Shown piece by piece: positions 1 to 8,436 of a stretch of DNA of 64,000 bases. Numbering within the stretch: position 1 is the first letter of the stretch; each line of letters begins with the position of its first letter. The translations under genes were made by a program, and so were the position numbers. The notes under the pieces are model-generated. The model saw only the letters and a list, made by a program, of their open reading frames with translations, made no database searches and was not told the origin of the DNA. The stretch is from HLUCCA09 sp038745585. GTDB lineage: Bacteria; Pseudomonadota; Alphaproteobacteria; Rhodobacterales; Rhodobacteraceae. The DNA lies in contig JBCDLH010000014.1 of assembly GCA_038745585.1 (NCBI GenBank), positions 27,175-91,174 on the forward strand. The letters are read 5' to 3'.

Positions 1-69
1 TACGGGATAAGCTTTGGCAGATGACCACCGCGTCCTGGCGCGCAGGACGTCATCGAAATGGTCTCGACC

Positions 70-2466
70 TTACCCGCGAAGCGTGCCGCCCGTCGCCTTT
101 TTCACTTTGGCCACGATTGCTGCGCTAACCCGGTCGATTTCTTCGTCGGTCAGGGTCTTATCACGCGGCTGCAGACGTATCGTAATCGCAAGGCTCTTTT
201 TGCCGTCCCCGACTCTGCCGCCGACGAACTCGTCAAACACGCGGACCTCGTCGATGAGCGCCTTTTCTGCCCCATGTGCGGCGTTGACAACGTCGAGCGC
301 GGGCACGCCGGCATCGAGCACAAAGGCAAAGTCGCGCTCAACGGGCTGAAGATCGGCGACATCGAGCGCCGTGCGCGCGGTGCCTTTGGCCTTGGGAAAG
401 GGGATCGCGCCGAGCCAGATCGTAAAGCCCACGGCGGGCCCTTTGACATCGAGTGCAGCGAGGACCTTAGGGTGTACCTCACCATAGATGCCGAGCACGG
501 TCTTCGGCCCGAGGCAAACCATGCCGTGGCGCCCGGGATGCCACCAATCTCGCGCCCCGCGCCGGAGCTGAACCTTGGCGGGCGCCCCGCTCGCAGCGAG
601 CACGGCTTCTGCGTCGGCCTTGGCATCAAACAGGTCAACCGCACGGCGTGCACCATGGACGTCCTTTGGCCCCGTCTGGCCGACCCGCAGGCCGCTGATC
701 AAAGTGTGCTGTTCCTCGGGCTCGCCGCCGTGAAAGGCCGCGCCGACCTCGAAGAGCGCCAGCTCGCCGAAGCCCCGCGCCTGGTTCCGCGCGGCCGCCT
801 GCAACAGCCCCGGCAGGAGCGCCGGGCGCATATGGCTCATCTCCGAAGAGATCGGGTTTTCGAGGCGCGTGGCTTCCGTTCCGCCGTCAAAAAGTGCGGC
901 GGCCGCACCGTCGATGAAGGAATAGGTCACGCATTCGTTCATGCCGAGGGTCGCCGCCGCACGGCGCGCCGCCGCTTCACGCTTTTGCATCGGCGTCAGG
1001 ACGGGCTTTGGCACGCCTGGTTTCGGCCGGCGCATGGGCACGCCTTGGAGCTTTGTCAGCGATGCGATCCGCGCCACCTCCTCGACGATATCGGCCTCGC
1101 CCTGAACGTCGGGCCGCCAGGACGGGACATGCGCCATGCCGCCCTCGACGCGAAACCCGAGCGCTGCGAGCGAGGCGCGCTGCTCCTCGGCCGGGATTGA
1201 CATGCCGACCAGCTTCTCGACACGTCCGGGATCGAACCGGTAGGCACGCGCGCGATCGGGGATCGCGCCTGCGACCACAACCTCCGAGGCCTCCCCGCCG
1301 CAGAGATCGAGGATCATGCGTGTGGCATGGTCGAGCCCGGTCGGCGTCCATGCCGGGTCGATTCCACGCTCAAAGCGATAGCGCGCGTCCGAGTTGATCT
1401 TGAGCGCCCGTCCGGTATGCGCCGTCTGCACCGGATCGAAATAGGCGGCCTCGACGAAGACGTTCACCGTCTCCTCGGTGCAGCCGGTCTCAAGCCCGCC
1501 CATCACGCCTGCAATACTCTCCGGCCCTTTTTCATCGGCGATGATCGTCATGCCGGGTGCAAAGACATACTCTTTCTCATCGAGCCCAACGATCTTTTCA
1601 CCCCCCTTGGCCCGGTATAGGCGTAGGTCGCCCCGAACCTTGTCGGCGTCGAACACGTGCAAAGGGCGGTTGCGGTCATAGGTGAAGAAGTTGGTCACAT
1701 CGACGAGCGCGGAGATCGGACGAAGGCCGATGGCACGCAGGCAATCCTGCAGCCAGGCCGGCGATGGCTCGTTCTTCACGCCGCGGATGACGCGACCGTA
1801 GAAGACGGGCGCCTGCGCCAGCGTATCGTCCTCTATCGTTACCCCGATGGGACAGGGGAACGTCCCGGAGATAGCGTCTTTATCCCGGGGTTTGAGCGTG
1901 CCGAGCCCACGCGCCGCGAGATCCCGCGCCACACCGCGCACGCCGAGCGCGTCGGCCCGGTTCGGCGTGATCGCGATCTCGATCACCGGGTCGACCTTGG
2001 CCGGGTCGTTCTCGGCAAGCCAATCGACGAACCGCTGCCCGACCTCGCCCGAGGGCAGCTCGATGATCCCGTCATGCTCGTGGGAGAGTTCGAGCTCGCG
2101 CTCGGAGGCCATCATGCCGAAACTCTCGACGCCACGGATCTTGCCGACGCCTATCGTTGTGTCGATGCCGGGGACGTATGTACCGGGTTTAGCAACGACG
2201 ACGGTGATCCCTTCGCGCGCGTTTGGGGCGCCGCAGATGATCTGTTTGTCGCCCTCGTCGGTCGCCACCTGGCAGACGCGCAAGCGGTCGGCGTCGGGGT
2301 GTTTCTCGGCCTCTTTGACGTAGCCCAGTGTGAACTCGGCCAAGCGCGCGGCCGGGTTCGTCACCCCTTCGACCTCCAGCCCGAGATCGGTCAGCGTCTC
2401 TTCGATCAGATCGAGAGGTGCTTGCGTCTCAAGATGGTCCTTTAGCCAGCTCAGGGTGAACTTCAT
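70..2466 (-). CDS. pheT: Phenylalanine--tRNA ligase beta subunit
   Basis: PheT is the large subunit of the cytoplasmic alpha2-beta2 enzyme that charges tRNA-Phe. The 798-residue length matches the usual bacterial form (about 795). The order of parts fits: an N-terminal EMAP-type tRNA-binding domain (about 40-150, with CGAPNAREG), the B3/B4 editing region (about 210-380), B5 (about 400-475), the catalytic-like core, and a C-terminal FDX-ACB anticodon-binding domain (last 95 residues, QPVERDFAFVLD). The partner pheS lies 2 kb upstream on the same strand, but five small genes on both strands separate them, so the usual pheST operon is split here. The ATG start is the natural N-terminus (MKFTLSWLKDHL). 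Confidence 0.97.
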   Translation of the reverse strand: MKFTLSWLKDHLETQAPLDLIEETLTDLGLEVEGVTNPAARLAEFTLGYVKEAEKHPDADRLRVCQVATDEGDKQIICGAPNAREGITVVVAKPGTYVPGIDTTIGVGKIRGVESFGMMASERELELSHEHDGIIELPSGEVGQRFVDWLAENDPAKVDPVIEIAITPNRADALGVRGVARDLAARGLGTLKPRDKDAISGTFPCPIGVTIEDDTLAQAPVFYGRVIRGVKNEPSPAWLQDCLRAIGLRPISALVDVTNFFTYDRNRPLHVFDADKVRGDLRLYRAKGGEKIVGLDEKEYVFAPGMTIIADEKGPESIAGVMGGLETGCTEETVNVFVEAAYFDPVQTAHTGRALKINSDARYRFERGIDPAWTPTGLDHATRMILDLCGGEASEVVVAGAIPDRARAYRFDPGRVEKLVGMSIPAEEQRASLAALGFRVEGGMAHVPSWRPDVQGEADIVEEVARIASLTKLQGVPMRRPKPGVPKPVLTPMQKREAAARRAAATLGMNECVTYSFIDGAAAALFDGGTEATRLENPISSEMSHMRPALLPGLLQAAARNQARGFGELALFEVGAAFHGGEPEEQHTLISGLRVGQTGPKDVHGARRAVDLFDAKADAEAVLAASGAPAKVQLRRGARDWWHPGRHGMVCLGPKTVLGIYGEVHPKVLAALDVKGPAVGFTIWLGAIPFPKAKGTARTALDVADLQPVERDFAFVLDAGVPALDVVNAAHGAEKALIDEVRVFDEFVGGRVGDGKKSLAITIRLQPRDKTLTDEEIDRVSAAIVAKVKKATGGTLRG

Positions 2467-2695
2467 CGCTCAAACTCCGTGCGCAGCGTGGGGCTCGCCC
2501 ACGTTGGGCGCGGGCTTAGCCGAGCCGTGCGGCAGGGGAAACCCCGCAGCGACGAAACGTCAGATCACGCATAATGCCGCTCGATGTCGCTCATCGTTTC
2601 TGTATTTGAAGCAGTTTTGTCTTTTTCTTGACTAAAGGCGTCCCGATCATGTCATTTCTGCGCCCGTTGCGTGTTTGAATGTTGGAGAGTGTGTC

Positions 2696-2941
2696 ATGGG
2701 GGCTTTGTTCGATATCATCGGCTATCTGGCGAAGCCATTGTTCTTGGCGGTGGTTGCGCTGGTCGTGCTCGGCTTTGTAGATGCCGGGCAGACATCGGCA
2801 TCCGGGACATCTGTGGGGTTTGAGTGTCAGGGGTTTACCAATGACCCGGATTGGAACCGCATCATCTGTCAGTATCATCCGGGGCGGTTGCTCAACCGGC
2901 CCGTGTCGGAGCTGGTGCCCGGCTTCGGCACTGACGGCTGA
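2696..2941 (+). CDS. Small membrane-anchored hypothetical protein (81 aa)
   Basis: I do not recognise this protein. It has one hydrophobic segment near the N-terminus (about residues 8-27, LAKPLFLAVVALVVLGFVDA) followed by a short polar tail with two cysteines (FECQGF and IICQYH), so it is probably anchored in the inner membrane with the tail outside the cytoplasm. The ATG at 2696 is preceded by GGAGAG at 2684-2689 with good spacing and is preferred over a TTG seven codons upstream. It sits in the gap between pheS and pheT on the opposite strand. Confidence 0.6.
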   Translation: MGALFDIIGYLAKPLFLAVVALVVLGFVDAGQTSASGTSVGFECQGFTNDPDWNRIICQYHPGRLLNRPVSELVPGFGTDG

Positions 2942-3011
2942 TATGAGCCGTTAAGCCCGTATTGACGCCCATGACTTAGGCACGGCGCGACCCGTTCAGA
3001 AGGAGCGCGCC

Positions 3012-3335
3012 GTGCCTAAACCGCTCGATGCCATGTTTTCCGATGCCGCACCCTCGCAGCCTGCAACCAGGGTCGGCACGTCGCGCCTGGCGCGGCTCGG
3101 CGGGCCCGGCTTTCCGATCATCGCCGCAATCGTGATCGCCGTCGCGGCGCGCCTCTTGGTCTCTCCCGTGCCGCAGGTCGACCGACCGGTGCTAACGACA
3201 ACTTCGCTCGCCGCAGCCGCCCTTCCGAGCCGCGCGACAGCGCCACCCGCGCCGCGGCCGCAGCTTCCTTCCGGGATCGCGCTCATGGTCGATCCCGTAA
3301 CGATACAGCCGCTACGCCCGTTCGATCCTGAATGA
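3012..3335 (+). CDS. Single-pass membrane hypothetical protein (107 aa)
   Basis: A 107-residue protein with no recognised domain. It has one clear transmembrane segment (about residues 33-52, GFPIIAAIVIAVAARLLVS) followed by an alanine- and proline-rich C-terminal part. The GTG at 3012 has a strong AGGAG seven bases upstream, which decides the start. The gene follows the previous small membrane protein by 70 bases on the same strand, so the two may be cotranscribed. Composition is otherwise like its surroundings. The function is unknown. Confidence 0.55.
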   Translation: MPKPLDAMFSDAAPSQPATRVGTSRLARLGGPGFPIIAAIVIAVAARLLVSPVPQVDRPVLTTTSLAAAALPSRATAPPAPRPQLPSGIALMVDPVTIQPLRPFDPE

Positions 3336-3358
3336 TGCTTTGAAGCGGTCCGCTCTGT

Positions 3359-3781
3359 TCAGCCCTTAAGATCCTCGATCAAGCAGAACCGCTCGCAGAC
3401 GAGCATCATCTCTGGGTGAAACCTGCCGTTCCGCTCAAAAAAGCTACGATGGCCCGTTTGCCAGCCCGCAAGGCTGTCGTTCTCTCCTTCGGCTAGGGCA
3501 AAATCCGCATCGACATCGCAAAAGCGGCGCAACGTAACCTCGGTCGTCTCGATCACGAGGCTCGGCCTGCTGTCCCAATCGAGCACGACGTCCCTTCGGC
3601 CGACCACGGGCAGGGGATCGCCGTCCTCACGATAGGCGGCCAGCGCGCAACAGGTCGCACGCTTTACGCCGTCGCGGATAAGGCCGATCAGGCGGTCCGA
3701 CAAAGCGCGGCTGTCACCAAACTCCACGGCCTCCGCACCAGGGTAACGGGCGCGCAAATCCGCCGAGAGCGCGTTACTCAT
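3359..3781 (-). CDS. ASCH domain-containing protein
   Basis: This 140-residue protein fits the ASCH family, a small beta-barrel fold related to PUA that is proposed to bind RNA. Family features are the early FGDSRALSDRLIGLIRDGVKRATC stretch (about residues 22-45), the central VGRRDVVLDWDSRPSLVIETTEV strand pair, and the C-terminal GWQTGHRSFFERNG followed by MMLVCERFCLIE. The ATG at 3781 overlaps the end of the upstream small membrane gene by 8 bases, so the two are probably translated together. It lies between pheS and pheT on the same strand and may be read from the pheS promoter. The cellular substrate is not known. Confidence 0.85.
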   Translation of the reverse strand: MSNALSADLRARYPGAEAVEFGDSRALSDRLIGLIRDGVKRATCCALAAYREDGDPLPVVGRRDVVLDWDSRPSLVIETTEVTLRRFCDVDADFALAEGENDSLAGWQTGHRSFFERNGRFHPEMMLVCERFCLIEDLKG

Positions 3782-3995
3782 CCTTGAGGGCTTCGCGTCG
3801 CAGACGTCGATGCGTCTTGGCCCACATGCCGACGCCGAGTGCTGGCAAGAGAACCACGGCCCAAATGCCAGCGTTGGTCAGCGTGAGCCTGAGGGCCTGG
3901 TCCTGAGTGACATTCGGCGAAAGCCACATCGCGACGTGCCCCGCGACGATGATCGCGATCAGCAAGATCCAGCGAAGACGAGACCATCGCAGCAT
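3774..3995 (-). CDS. Small two-TM inner membrane protein (73 aa)
   Basis: A short protein with two predicted membrane helices (about residues 9-27, WILLIAIIVAGHVAMWL, and 42-58, AGIWAVVLLPALGVGMW) and a basic, charged C-terminus (KTHRRLRREALKDE). The stop overlaps the start of the ASCH gene, which argues for a real two-gene unit downstream of pheS. I do not recognise a named family. A helper or structural membrane role is possible but unsupported. Confidence 0.65.
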   Translation of the reverse strand: MLRWSRLRWILLIAIIVAGHVAMWLSPNVTQDQALRLTLTNAGIWAVVLLPALGVGMWAKTHRRLRREALKDE

Positions 3996-4110
3996 GGACC
4001 GAGCTTAGTCCGGCCAGGTCTGAGCCGGCAACATCGCAGAATAGACATGTTTGCCCCATTGCTGCCGCAATTGCATGCGACCAGGGCATGGGGGTGTCAG
4101 AATTTGGGGC

Positions 4111-4350
4111 ATGGCTTCGATGACTCTGCTGCCATTTGATCCGTTTAGCGCTCGATCGCTCAGCATTGTGTTGCTGGGCCTCATTCTTCTCGTGACCTTC
4201 ACTGATAACGGGCCGAGAGGCGGCTCTCTGGTGAGCCACGACGGCAGGCAATACGTGAATTGCTATGGGGCCGGAGCCGACGCGTTCCACTGCCGCAACA
4301 CGCGAAACTCTATCACCGGCGGCCAAGTCAATGTCGGAGGCAGTTTCTAA
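4111..4350 (+). CDS. Hypothetical protein with N-terminal hydrophobic segment
   Basis: The 79-residue product has one hydrophobic stretch (about residues 13-28, SLSIVLLGLILLVTF) and a C-terminal part with two cysteines in a glycine- and asparagine-rich setting (YVNCYGAGADAFHCRNTRNS). This resembles a small exported or membrane-anchored protein. The ATG at 4111 is chosen because the in-frame extension to 4051 carries no export signal and looks like leader sequence. The ribosome-binding site is weak (GGGG close to the ATG). No family is recognised, and a spurious reading frame cannot be excluded. Confidence 0.45.
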   Translation: MASMTLLPFDPFSARSLSIVLLGLILLVTFTDNGPRGGSLVSHDGRQYVNCYGAGADAFHCRNTRNSITGGQVNVGGSF

Positions 4351-4449
4351 GCGCCACGACGCGGAGCGCGCGGCCGAAACGCTAATCTCTCCATGCGATT
4401 CTGCGGCGCGCGATCGGTCTGCGGGTCTGGAGTGGGAGGGGCGGTCGCC

Positions 4450-5523
4450 CTAACGGCTGAGACCGCCGCGTAAAGTGGGCACATCGAGGGCCGTGAAGCC
4501 ATAATGGCGGAGCCAGCGCAAGTCGCTCTCAAAAAAGGCGCGCAGATCGGGTATGCCATATTTCAGCATCGCGAGCCGGTCGATACCCAGTCCAAAAGCA
4601 AACCCTTGCCACATCTCCGGGTCGATCCCGCCGGCTTGAAGCACCTTAGGGTGAACCATGCCGGAACCGCCCGCTTCGAGCCATTCGTCGCCCTCGCCGA
4701 GCTTTAACGTCCCGCCTTCCCAAGAACAGCGAAAGTCGATCTCCGCCGATGGCTCGGTGAAAGGAAAGTGCGACGCGCGGAACCGGACCTCGATCTTATC
4801 GACTTCGAAGAACGCCGCTGCGAACTCCTCCAAGCACCATTTGAGGTTGGCCATAGTGATATCAGTGTCGATGGCGAGCCCTTCGACCTGGTGGAACATA
4901 GGCGTGTGCGTCTGGTCGTAATCCGAACGGTAGACGCGTCCCGGAGCAATGATGCGAAGCGGCGCGCCTTGGGCAAGCATCGAACGGATCTGCACGGGCG
5001 ACGTGTGGGTTCGCAGCACGTGAGGTGGGCGATTGTCGCCCTCGGCGCGCGCCATGTAAAACGTGTCCATCTCCGCGCGGGCCGAATGATGGCTTGGCAT
5101 GTTGAGCGCGTCGAAATTATACCAATCCGTCTCGATCTGCGGGCCCTCGGCCACGGCAAAGCCCATATCGGCGAAGATCGCGGTGACTTCCTCGGTCACC
5201 TGACTGACCGGGTGGATCGTTCCTGCGGGCCTCTGGCGGGCGGGCAGCGTCACGTCAAGCCATTCGCCGCGCAAGCGCTCGTCAAGCGCGGCATCCGCAA
5301 GCGCGGCTTTCTTGGCCGCAAGCGCGCTGGTGATCTCATCCTTCAGGGCATTCAGCCTCGGCCCAGCCTCCTTGCGCGCCTCGGGGGTCATTTTGCCCAA
5401 CTCGCGCATCTGGAGACTGATCTCGCCCTTCTTACCGATCGCCGTGACGCGCAGGTCCTCGAGCGCCGCCTCATCCGCCGCGTCGGCAATCAGACCGAGA
5501 TACTTTTGACGAAGATCGTCCAT
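4450..5523 (-). CDS. pheS: Phenylalanine--tRNA ligase alpha subunit
   Basis: PheS is the catalytic class II subunit of phenylalanyl-tRNA synthetase. The 357-residue length is normal for alphaproteobacteria. The N-terminal coiled-coil arm occupies about residues 1-100 (LRELGKMTPEARKEAGPRLN). Class II motif 2 is seen as TPMFHQVEGLAID and motif 3 as GFAFGLGIDRLAMLKYGI (from about residue 307). Substrate-pocket residues around EPSAEIDF are also present. It follows rplT by about 160 bases and a strong terminator, so it has its own transcription start. pheT is 2 kb downstream. Confidence 0.97.
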   Translation of the reverse strand: MDDLRQKYLGLIADAADEAALEDLRVTAIGKKGEISLQMRELGKMTPEARKEAGPRLNALKDEITSALAAKKAALADAALDERLRGEWLDVTLPARQRPAGTIHPVSQVTEEVTAIFADMGFAVAEGPQIETDWYNFDALNMPSHHSARAEMDTFYMARAEGDNRPPHVLRTHTSPVQIRSMLAQGAPLRIIAPGRVYRSDYDQTHTPMFHQVEGLAIDTDITMANLKWCLEEFAAAFFEVDKIEVRFRASHFPFTEPSAEIDFRCSWEGGTLKLGEGDEWLEAGGSGMVHPKVLQAGGIDPEMWQGFAFGLGIDRLAMLKYGIPDLRAFFESDLRWLRHYGFTALDVPTLRGGLSR

Positions 5524-5633
5524 CGCTGCGCCTTTCCCTAGCTGCGGCGCGAGTTACCGCGCACCTGGCGGGTATTCAAGGAGCGGGTCTGCAAGGATGC
5601 GCGCGTCGTAGCCCCACCCGGTGCACGTACCCA

Positions 5634-5662
5634 TAAAAAAGGCCGCCCAAACCGGCGGCCTG
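5634..5662 (-). terminator. Rho-independent terminator after rplT
   Basis: Read on the minus strand, GGCCGCC pairs perfectly with GGCGGCC across a 6-base loop (arms at 5654-5660 and 5641-5647), followed directly by a run of six T (5635-5640). It lies 25 bases downstream of the rplT stop and separates the ribosomal-protein unit from pheS. Confidence 0.93.
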
Positions 5663-5684
5663 TGTACATCATCGTGTTGCCGCG

Positions 5685-6047
5685 TCAGGCCAGCGCCGCC
5701 TTTGCCTTATCGACGATGCCGCCAAACGCATCTGGCTCGTGCACCGCGAGGTCGGCAAGCACCTTACGGTCGACTTCAATGCCGGCTTTGGCCAGACCAT
5801 TGATAAAGCGTGAGTAGGTCAGGCTCTCGTCATGGGCGCGCACAGCCGCATTGATGCGCTGAATCCAGAGCGCGCGGAACTGGCGCTTGCGGTTCTTGCG
5901 GTCTCGAGTGGCGTATTGATTTGCCTTGTCAACCGCTTGCGTCGCTGTCTTAAAGTTGGTCGAGCGGCGGCCGTAATAGCCTTTGGCGGCTTTGAGGACC
6001 TTCTTGTGCCGCGCGTGCGCGACCGTCCCGCCTTTGGTTCTGGGCAT
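5685..6047 (-). CDS. rplT: Large ribosomal subunit protein bL20
   Basis: bL20 binds 23S rRNA early in assembly of the 50S subunit. The 120-residue length and the N-terminus MPRTKGGTVAHARHKKVLK are diagnostic, as are KGYYGRRSTNFKTA and RKRQFRALWIQRINAA. The gene follows rpmI by 12 bases, so the two are cotranscribed, and a strong hairpin terminator closes the unit. In many bacteria infC precedes this pair; it is not next to rpmI here. Confidence 0.98.
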   Translation of the reverse strand: MPRTKGGTVAHARHKKVLKAAKGYYGRRSTNFKTATQAVDKANQYATRDRKNRKRQFRALWIQRINAAVRAHDESLTYSRFINGLAKAGIEVDRKVLADLAVHEPDAFGGIVDKAKAALA

Positions 6048-6059
6048 GTCAAATTCTCC

Positions 6060-6263
6060 TTAGCGCGCGTAGGGCATCATCGTCCGCTTGACGATCTTTG
6101 CGTCAGGGTCGGACAACACATGGGTGCCGCGGGCGGTGCGGATGAATTTGTTGGTCCGCTTGATCATTCCGTGACGCTTTCCGGCCTGGGCAGACTTGAC
6201 CTTGCCGGACGCCGTCACCTTGAAGCGCTTCTTGGCGCTCGACTTTGTCTTCATCTTGGGCAT
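6060..6263 (-). CDS. rpmI: Large ribosomal subunit protein bL35
   Basis: A 67-residue basic protein with the standard bL35 start MPKMKTKSSAKKRFKVTASG and the KRHGMIKRTNKFIRTARGTHVLS core. It is a structural protein of the 50S subunit and forms an operon with rplT. The 268 bases upstream (6264-6531) hold no credible gene and presumably contain the promoter and leader; I could not identify a specific autoregulatory fold there. Confidence 0.97.
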   Translation of the reverse strand: MPKMKTKSSAKKRFKVTASGKVKSAQAGKRHGMIKRTNKFIRTARGTHVLSDPDAKIVKRTMMPYAR

Positions 6264-6531
6264 TTGCCGCTCCTTCGGATCAGAGGGTCATCACCACCCC
6301 GGCAGGCATGCCGCATTTGGCCCGCACGAGGGGGAAGTGAGCGGCGGCGTATACGCGCTTGCCCAACGCCTGACAAGGGGGCGCGTCAGGGAAGAGGCCG
6401 TGCGTTTCTTGCCGTGCGGGCTTGCGTCAAAGTCCCGGGCGACAACAAGAAACAGGCAACGCGCTTCAGCCGGTCGAGATGTCCTTCGAAGGTGGATCAA
6501 TCGCAAGGATGCAACGCTCTGGACGCCCGCC

Positions 6532-6756
6532 CTATGGCAACACGCTGCGCATGACCGACACGAACGCCGCAGGGATCTCTTCAAAGGAATAGCCGCCGGG
6601 CTTTTGTAGAACGGCTGTAAGGATCATTCCTGCCGAGATGATGATTAGGATCGCGGCGGCGCGCGGGGGGCGGCTCTCGGAAAAGGCCGAGATCACAGCG
6701 GGAATCGACAAAGCGCCGACGATGAGCCCAATCACAAGATAGTAATCTGAAGACAC
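6532..6756 (-). CDS. Small two-TM membrane protein downstream of pyk
   Basis: The 74-residue product has two hydrophobic segments (about residues 5-24, YYLVIGLIVGALSIPAVISAF, and 34-51, AAILIIISAGMILTAVL), separated by a short basic loop (SRPPR). It starts with GTG and lies 34 bases downstream of the pyruvate kinase stop on the same strand, so it is probably read through from pyk. No specific function can be assigned. Confidence 0.7.
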   Translation of the reverse strand: MSSDYYLVIGLIVGALSIPAVISAFSESRPPRAAAILIIISAGMILTAVLQKPGGYSFEEIPAAFVSVMRSVLP

Positions 6757-6790
6757 CCTATAGCTCTGGTGAATAGCATCATGCGAAATC

Positions 6791-8239
6791 CTATTCGGGA
6801 TCGCTGCGGAAGATCAATCTTTCGTCGCAAGGTGCGATACGCAGGATATTCGTCGAGCCCGCCTCGTTAAACGGCACGCCCGCAACGACCACGATGTGCT
6901 CTGAGGCGTCCGCAAAGCCCTCCTCGCGCGCTTTACGTGCCGCGCCGACCACGGCCATCTTGAAGCGCGTAACCTCGCCGTCGAGCCGGCAGCACGTTAC
7001 GCCCCAATAAAGGCAGAGACGCCGTGCTGTCCGTTCATGCGGTGTCAGCGCCAGGATGGGTACACGGGGACGCTCGCGCGCCGTCAGCGCGGCCGTCGTC
7101 CCCGATTCGGTAAAGCATGCGATCGCCTTGATCCCGGTTGTCTCGGCGATCTGCCGGGCGGCAGCGACGATGGCATCGGCGCGCGTCACACGGTCGATGT
7201 AGCGGTTGGCCTCCAGGATTTCTCGGTGGGTCGGGTGGCTTTCGACTTCCAGCGCGACCGCGTCCATCGTGGTGACCGCTTCGATCGGGTAATGCCCTGC
7301 GGCCGACTCGGCCGAGAGCATGACGGCATCCGCGCCCTCGTAGATCGCCGTCGCGACATCGGAGACCTCCGCGCGCGTCGGCACCGGGCTTTCGATCATC
7401 GATTCGAGCATCTGCGTCGCAACGATGACCGGCTTACCGACCGCGCGCGCGCCGCGAATGAGCTGCTTTTGGATCGGCGGCACATTTTGCACGGGCAATT
7501 CGACCCCGAGATCGCCCCGAGCCACCATGATCCCATCCGATGCGTCAAGGATCGACGCGTACGAAGACACAGCGGCGGGCTTTTCGATCTTCGACAGGAT
7601 CGAGGCCCGCCCCTGTGCACGCGCGCGCGCCTCATGCACGTCCTCCGCCCGCTGCACGAAAGAGAGCGCCAGCCAATCCACCCCGAGCTGGCACACAAAG
7701 TCGAGGTCCGCCCGGTCCTTCTCGGAGAGCGCCGCGACGGGCAACACGACATCGGGCACGTTCACGCCCTTGCGGTTGGAAATCGTCCCGCCCGCCAACA
7801 CGGTGCACTCGGCGTAACTGTCCCCGCAGCGCTCGACGCGGAGCCGGATCTTGCCGTCATTAACAAGAAGTGATGCACCGGGCTGCAGCGCTGCGAAGAT
7901 TTCGGGATGGGGCAGGTTCACGCGGCTGGCATCGCCCTCGGCGGGGTCAAGATCGAGCCGGAAGGCTGTGCCCTCGGAAAGCTCCTCACTGTCGCCCGCA
8001 AACACGCCAACACGCAGCTTCGGACCTTGAAGGTCGGCAAGGATTGCGATCGGCCGCCCCTGATCGGCTTCGATCGCGCGGATGATGCGGTGCCGCTCGG
8101 CAATCTCCTCATGGCTGCCGTGGGACATGTTGAGGCGAAAGACGTCCGCCCCGGCGGCATAGAGGGCTTCAATCATCTCCCGCGTGGAGGAGGACGGCCC
8201 GAGTGTCGCGACGATCTTGACGTTGCGTTCCCGTCTCAT
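6791..8239 (-). CDS. pyk: Pyruvate kinase
   Basis: Pyruvate kinase converts phosphoenolpyruvate and ADP to pyruvate and ATP, the last step of glycolysis. The 482-residue protein starts MRRERNVKIVATLGPSS and contains FRLNMSHG, the active-site signature with its catalytic lysine (ILSKIEKPAAV), the metal-binding MVARGDLGVELP and IVATQMLESM. The small beta-barrel B domain lies at about 70-170 and the regulatory C domain covers the last 120 residues. An AGGGAGA ribosome-binding site precedes the ATG. The next gene on the strand is a small membrane protein, probably in the same transcript. Confidence 0.97.
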   Translation of the reverse strand: MRRERNVKIVATLGPSSSTREMIEALYAAGADVFRLNMSHGSHEEIAERHRIIRAIEADQGRPIAILADLQGPKLRVGVFAGDSEELSEGTAFRLDLDPAEGDASRVNLPHPEIFAALQPGASLLVNDGKIRLRVERCGDSYAECTVLAGGTISNRKGVNVPDVVLPVAALSEKDRADLDFVCQLGVDWLALSFVQRAEDVHEARARAQGRASILSKIEKPAAVSSYASILDASDGIMVARGDLGVELPVQNVPPIQKQLIRGARAVGKPVIVATQMLESMIESPVPTRAEVSDVATAIYEGADAVMLSAESAAGHYPIEAVTTMDAVALEVESHPTHREILEANRYIDRVTRADAIVAAARQIAETTGIKAIACFTESGTTAALTARERPRVPILALTPHERTARRLCLYWGVTCCRLDGEVTRFKMAVVGAARKAREEGFADASEHIVVVAGVPFNEAGSTNILRIAPCDERLIFRSDPE

Positions 8240-8436
8240 TTGGCGGTTCTCCCTTCGATGTCGGCGGCCCTGACGATGGCATGTCTGTTAGCGGTAAACT
8301 GTGCGACGGTTAAGCCCGTCATGTCGGCTGTCTGCGAGCAAAACCGCGCAGGGCCGGTGCGCGCCGCCTGCCTAGGCATTGCGGCTCTGGCCTCTGACGC
8401 TGCGGGCGCCTATGGAAGGTCGCGGGAAGATACACC

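Noticed and set aside
31..49. CGTCCT-N7-AGGACG hairpin after pheT as a terminator
   Set aside because: The stem is only six pairs and no T-run follows on the minus strand, so termination is not supported.
58..1200. Long plus-strand frame of 380 residues across pheT
   Set aside because: It is the shadow of pheT in the opposite strand; composition is arginine- and histidine-rich without motifs, and pheT is unmistakable.
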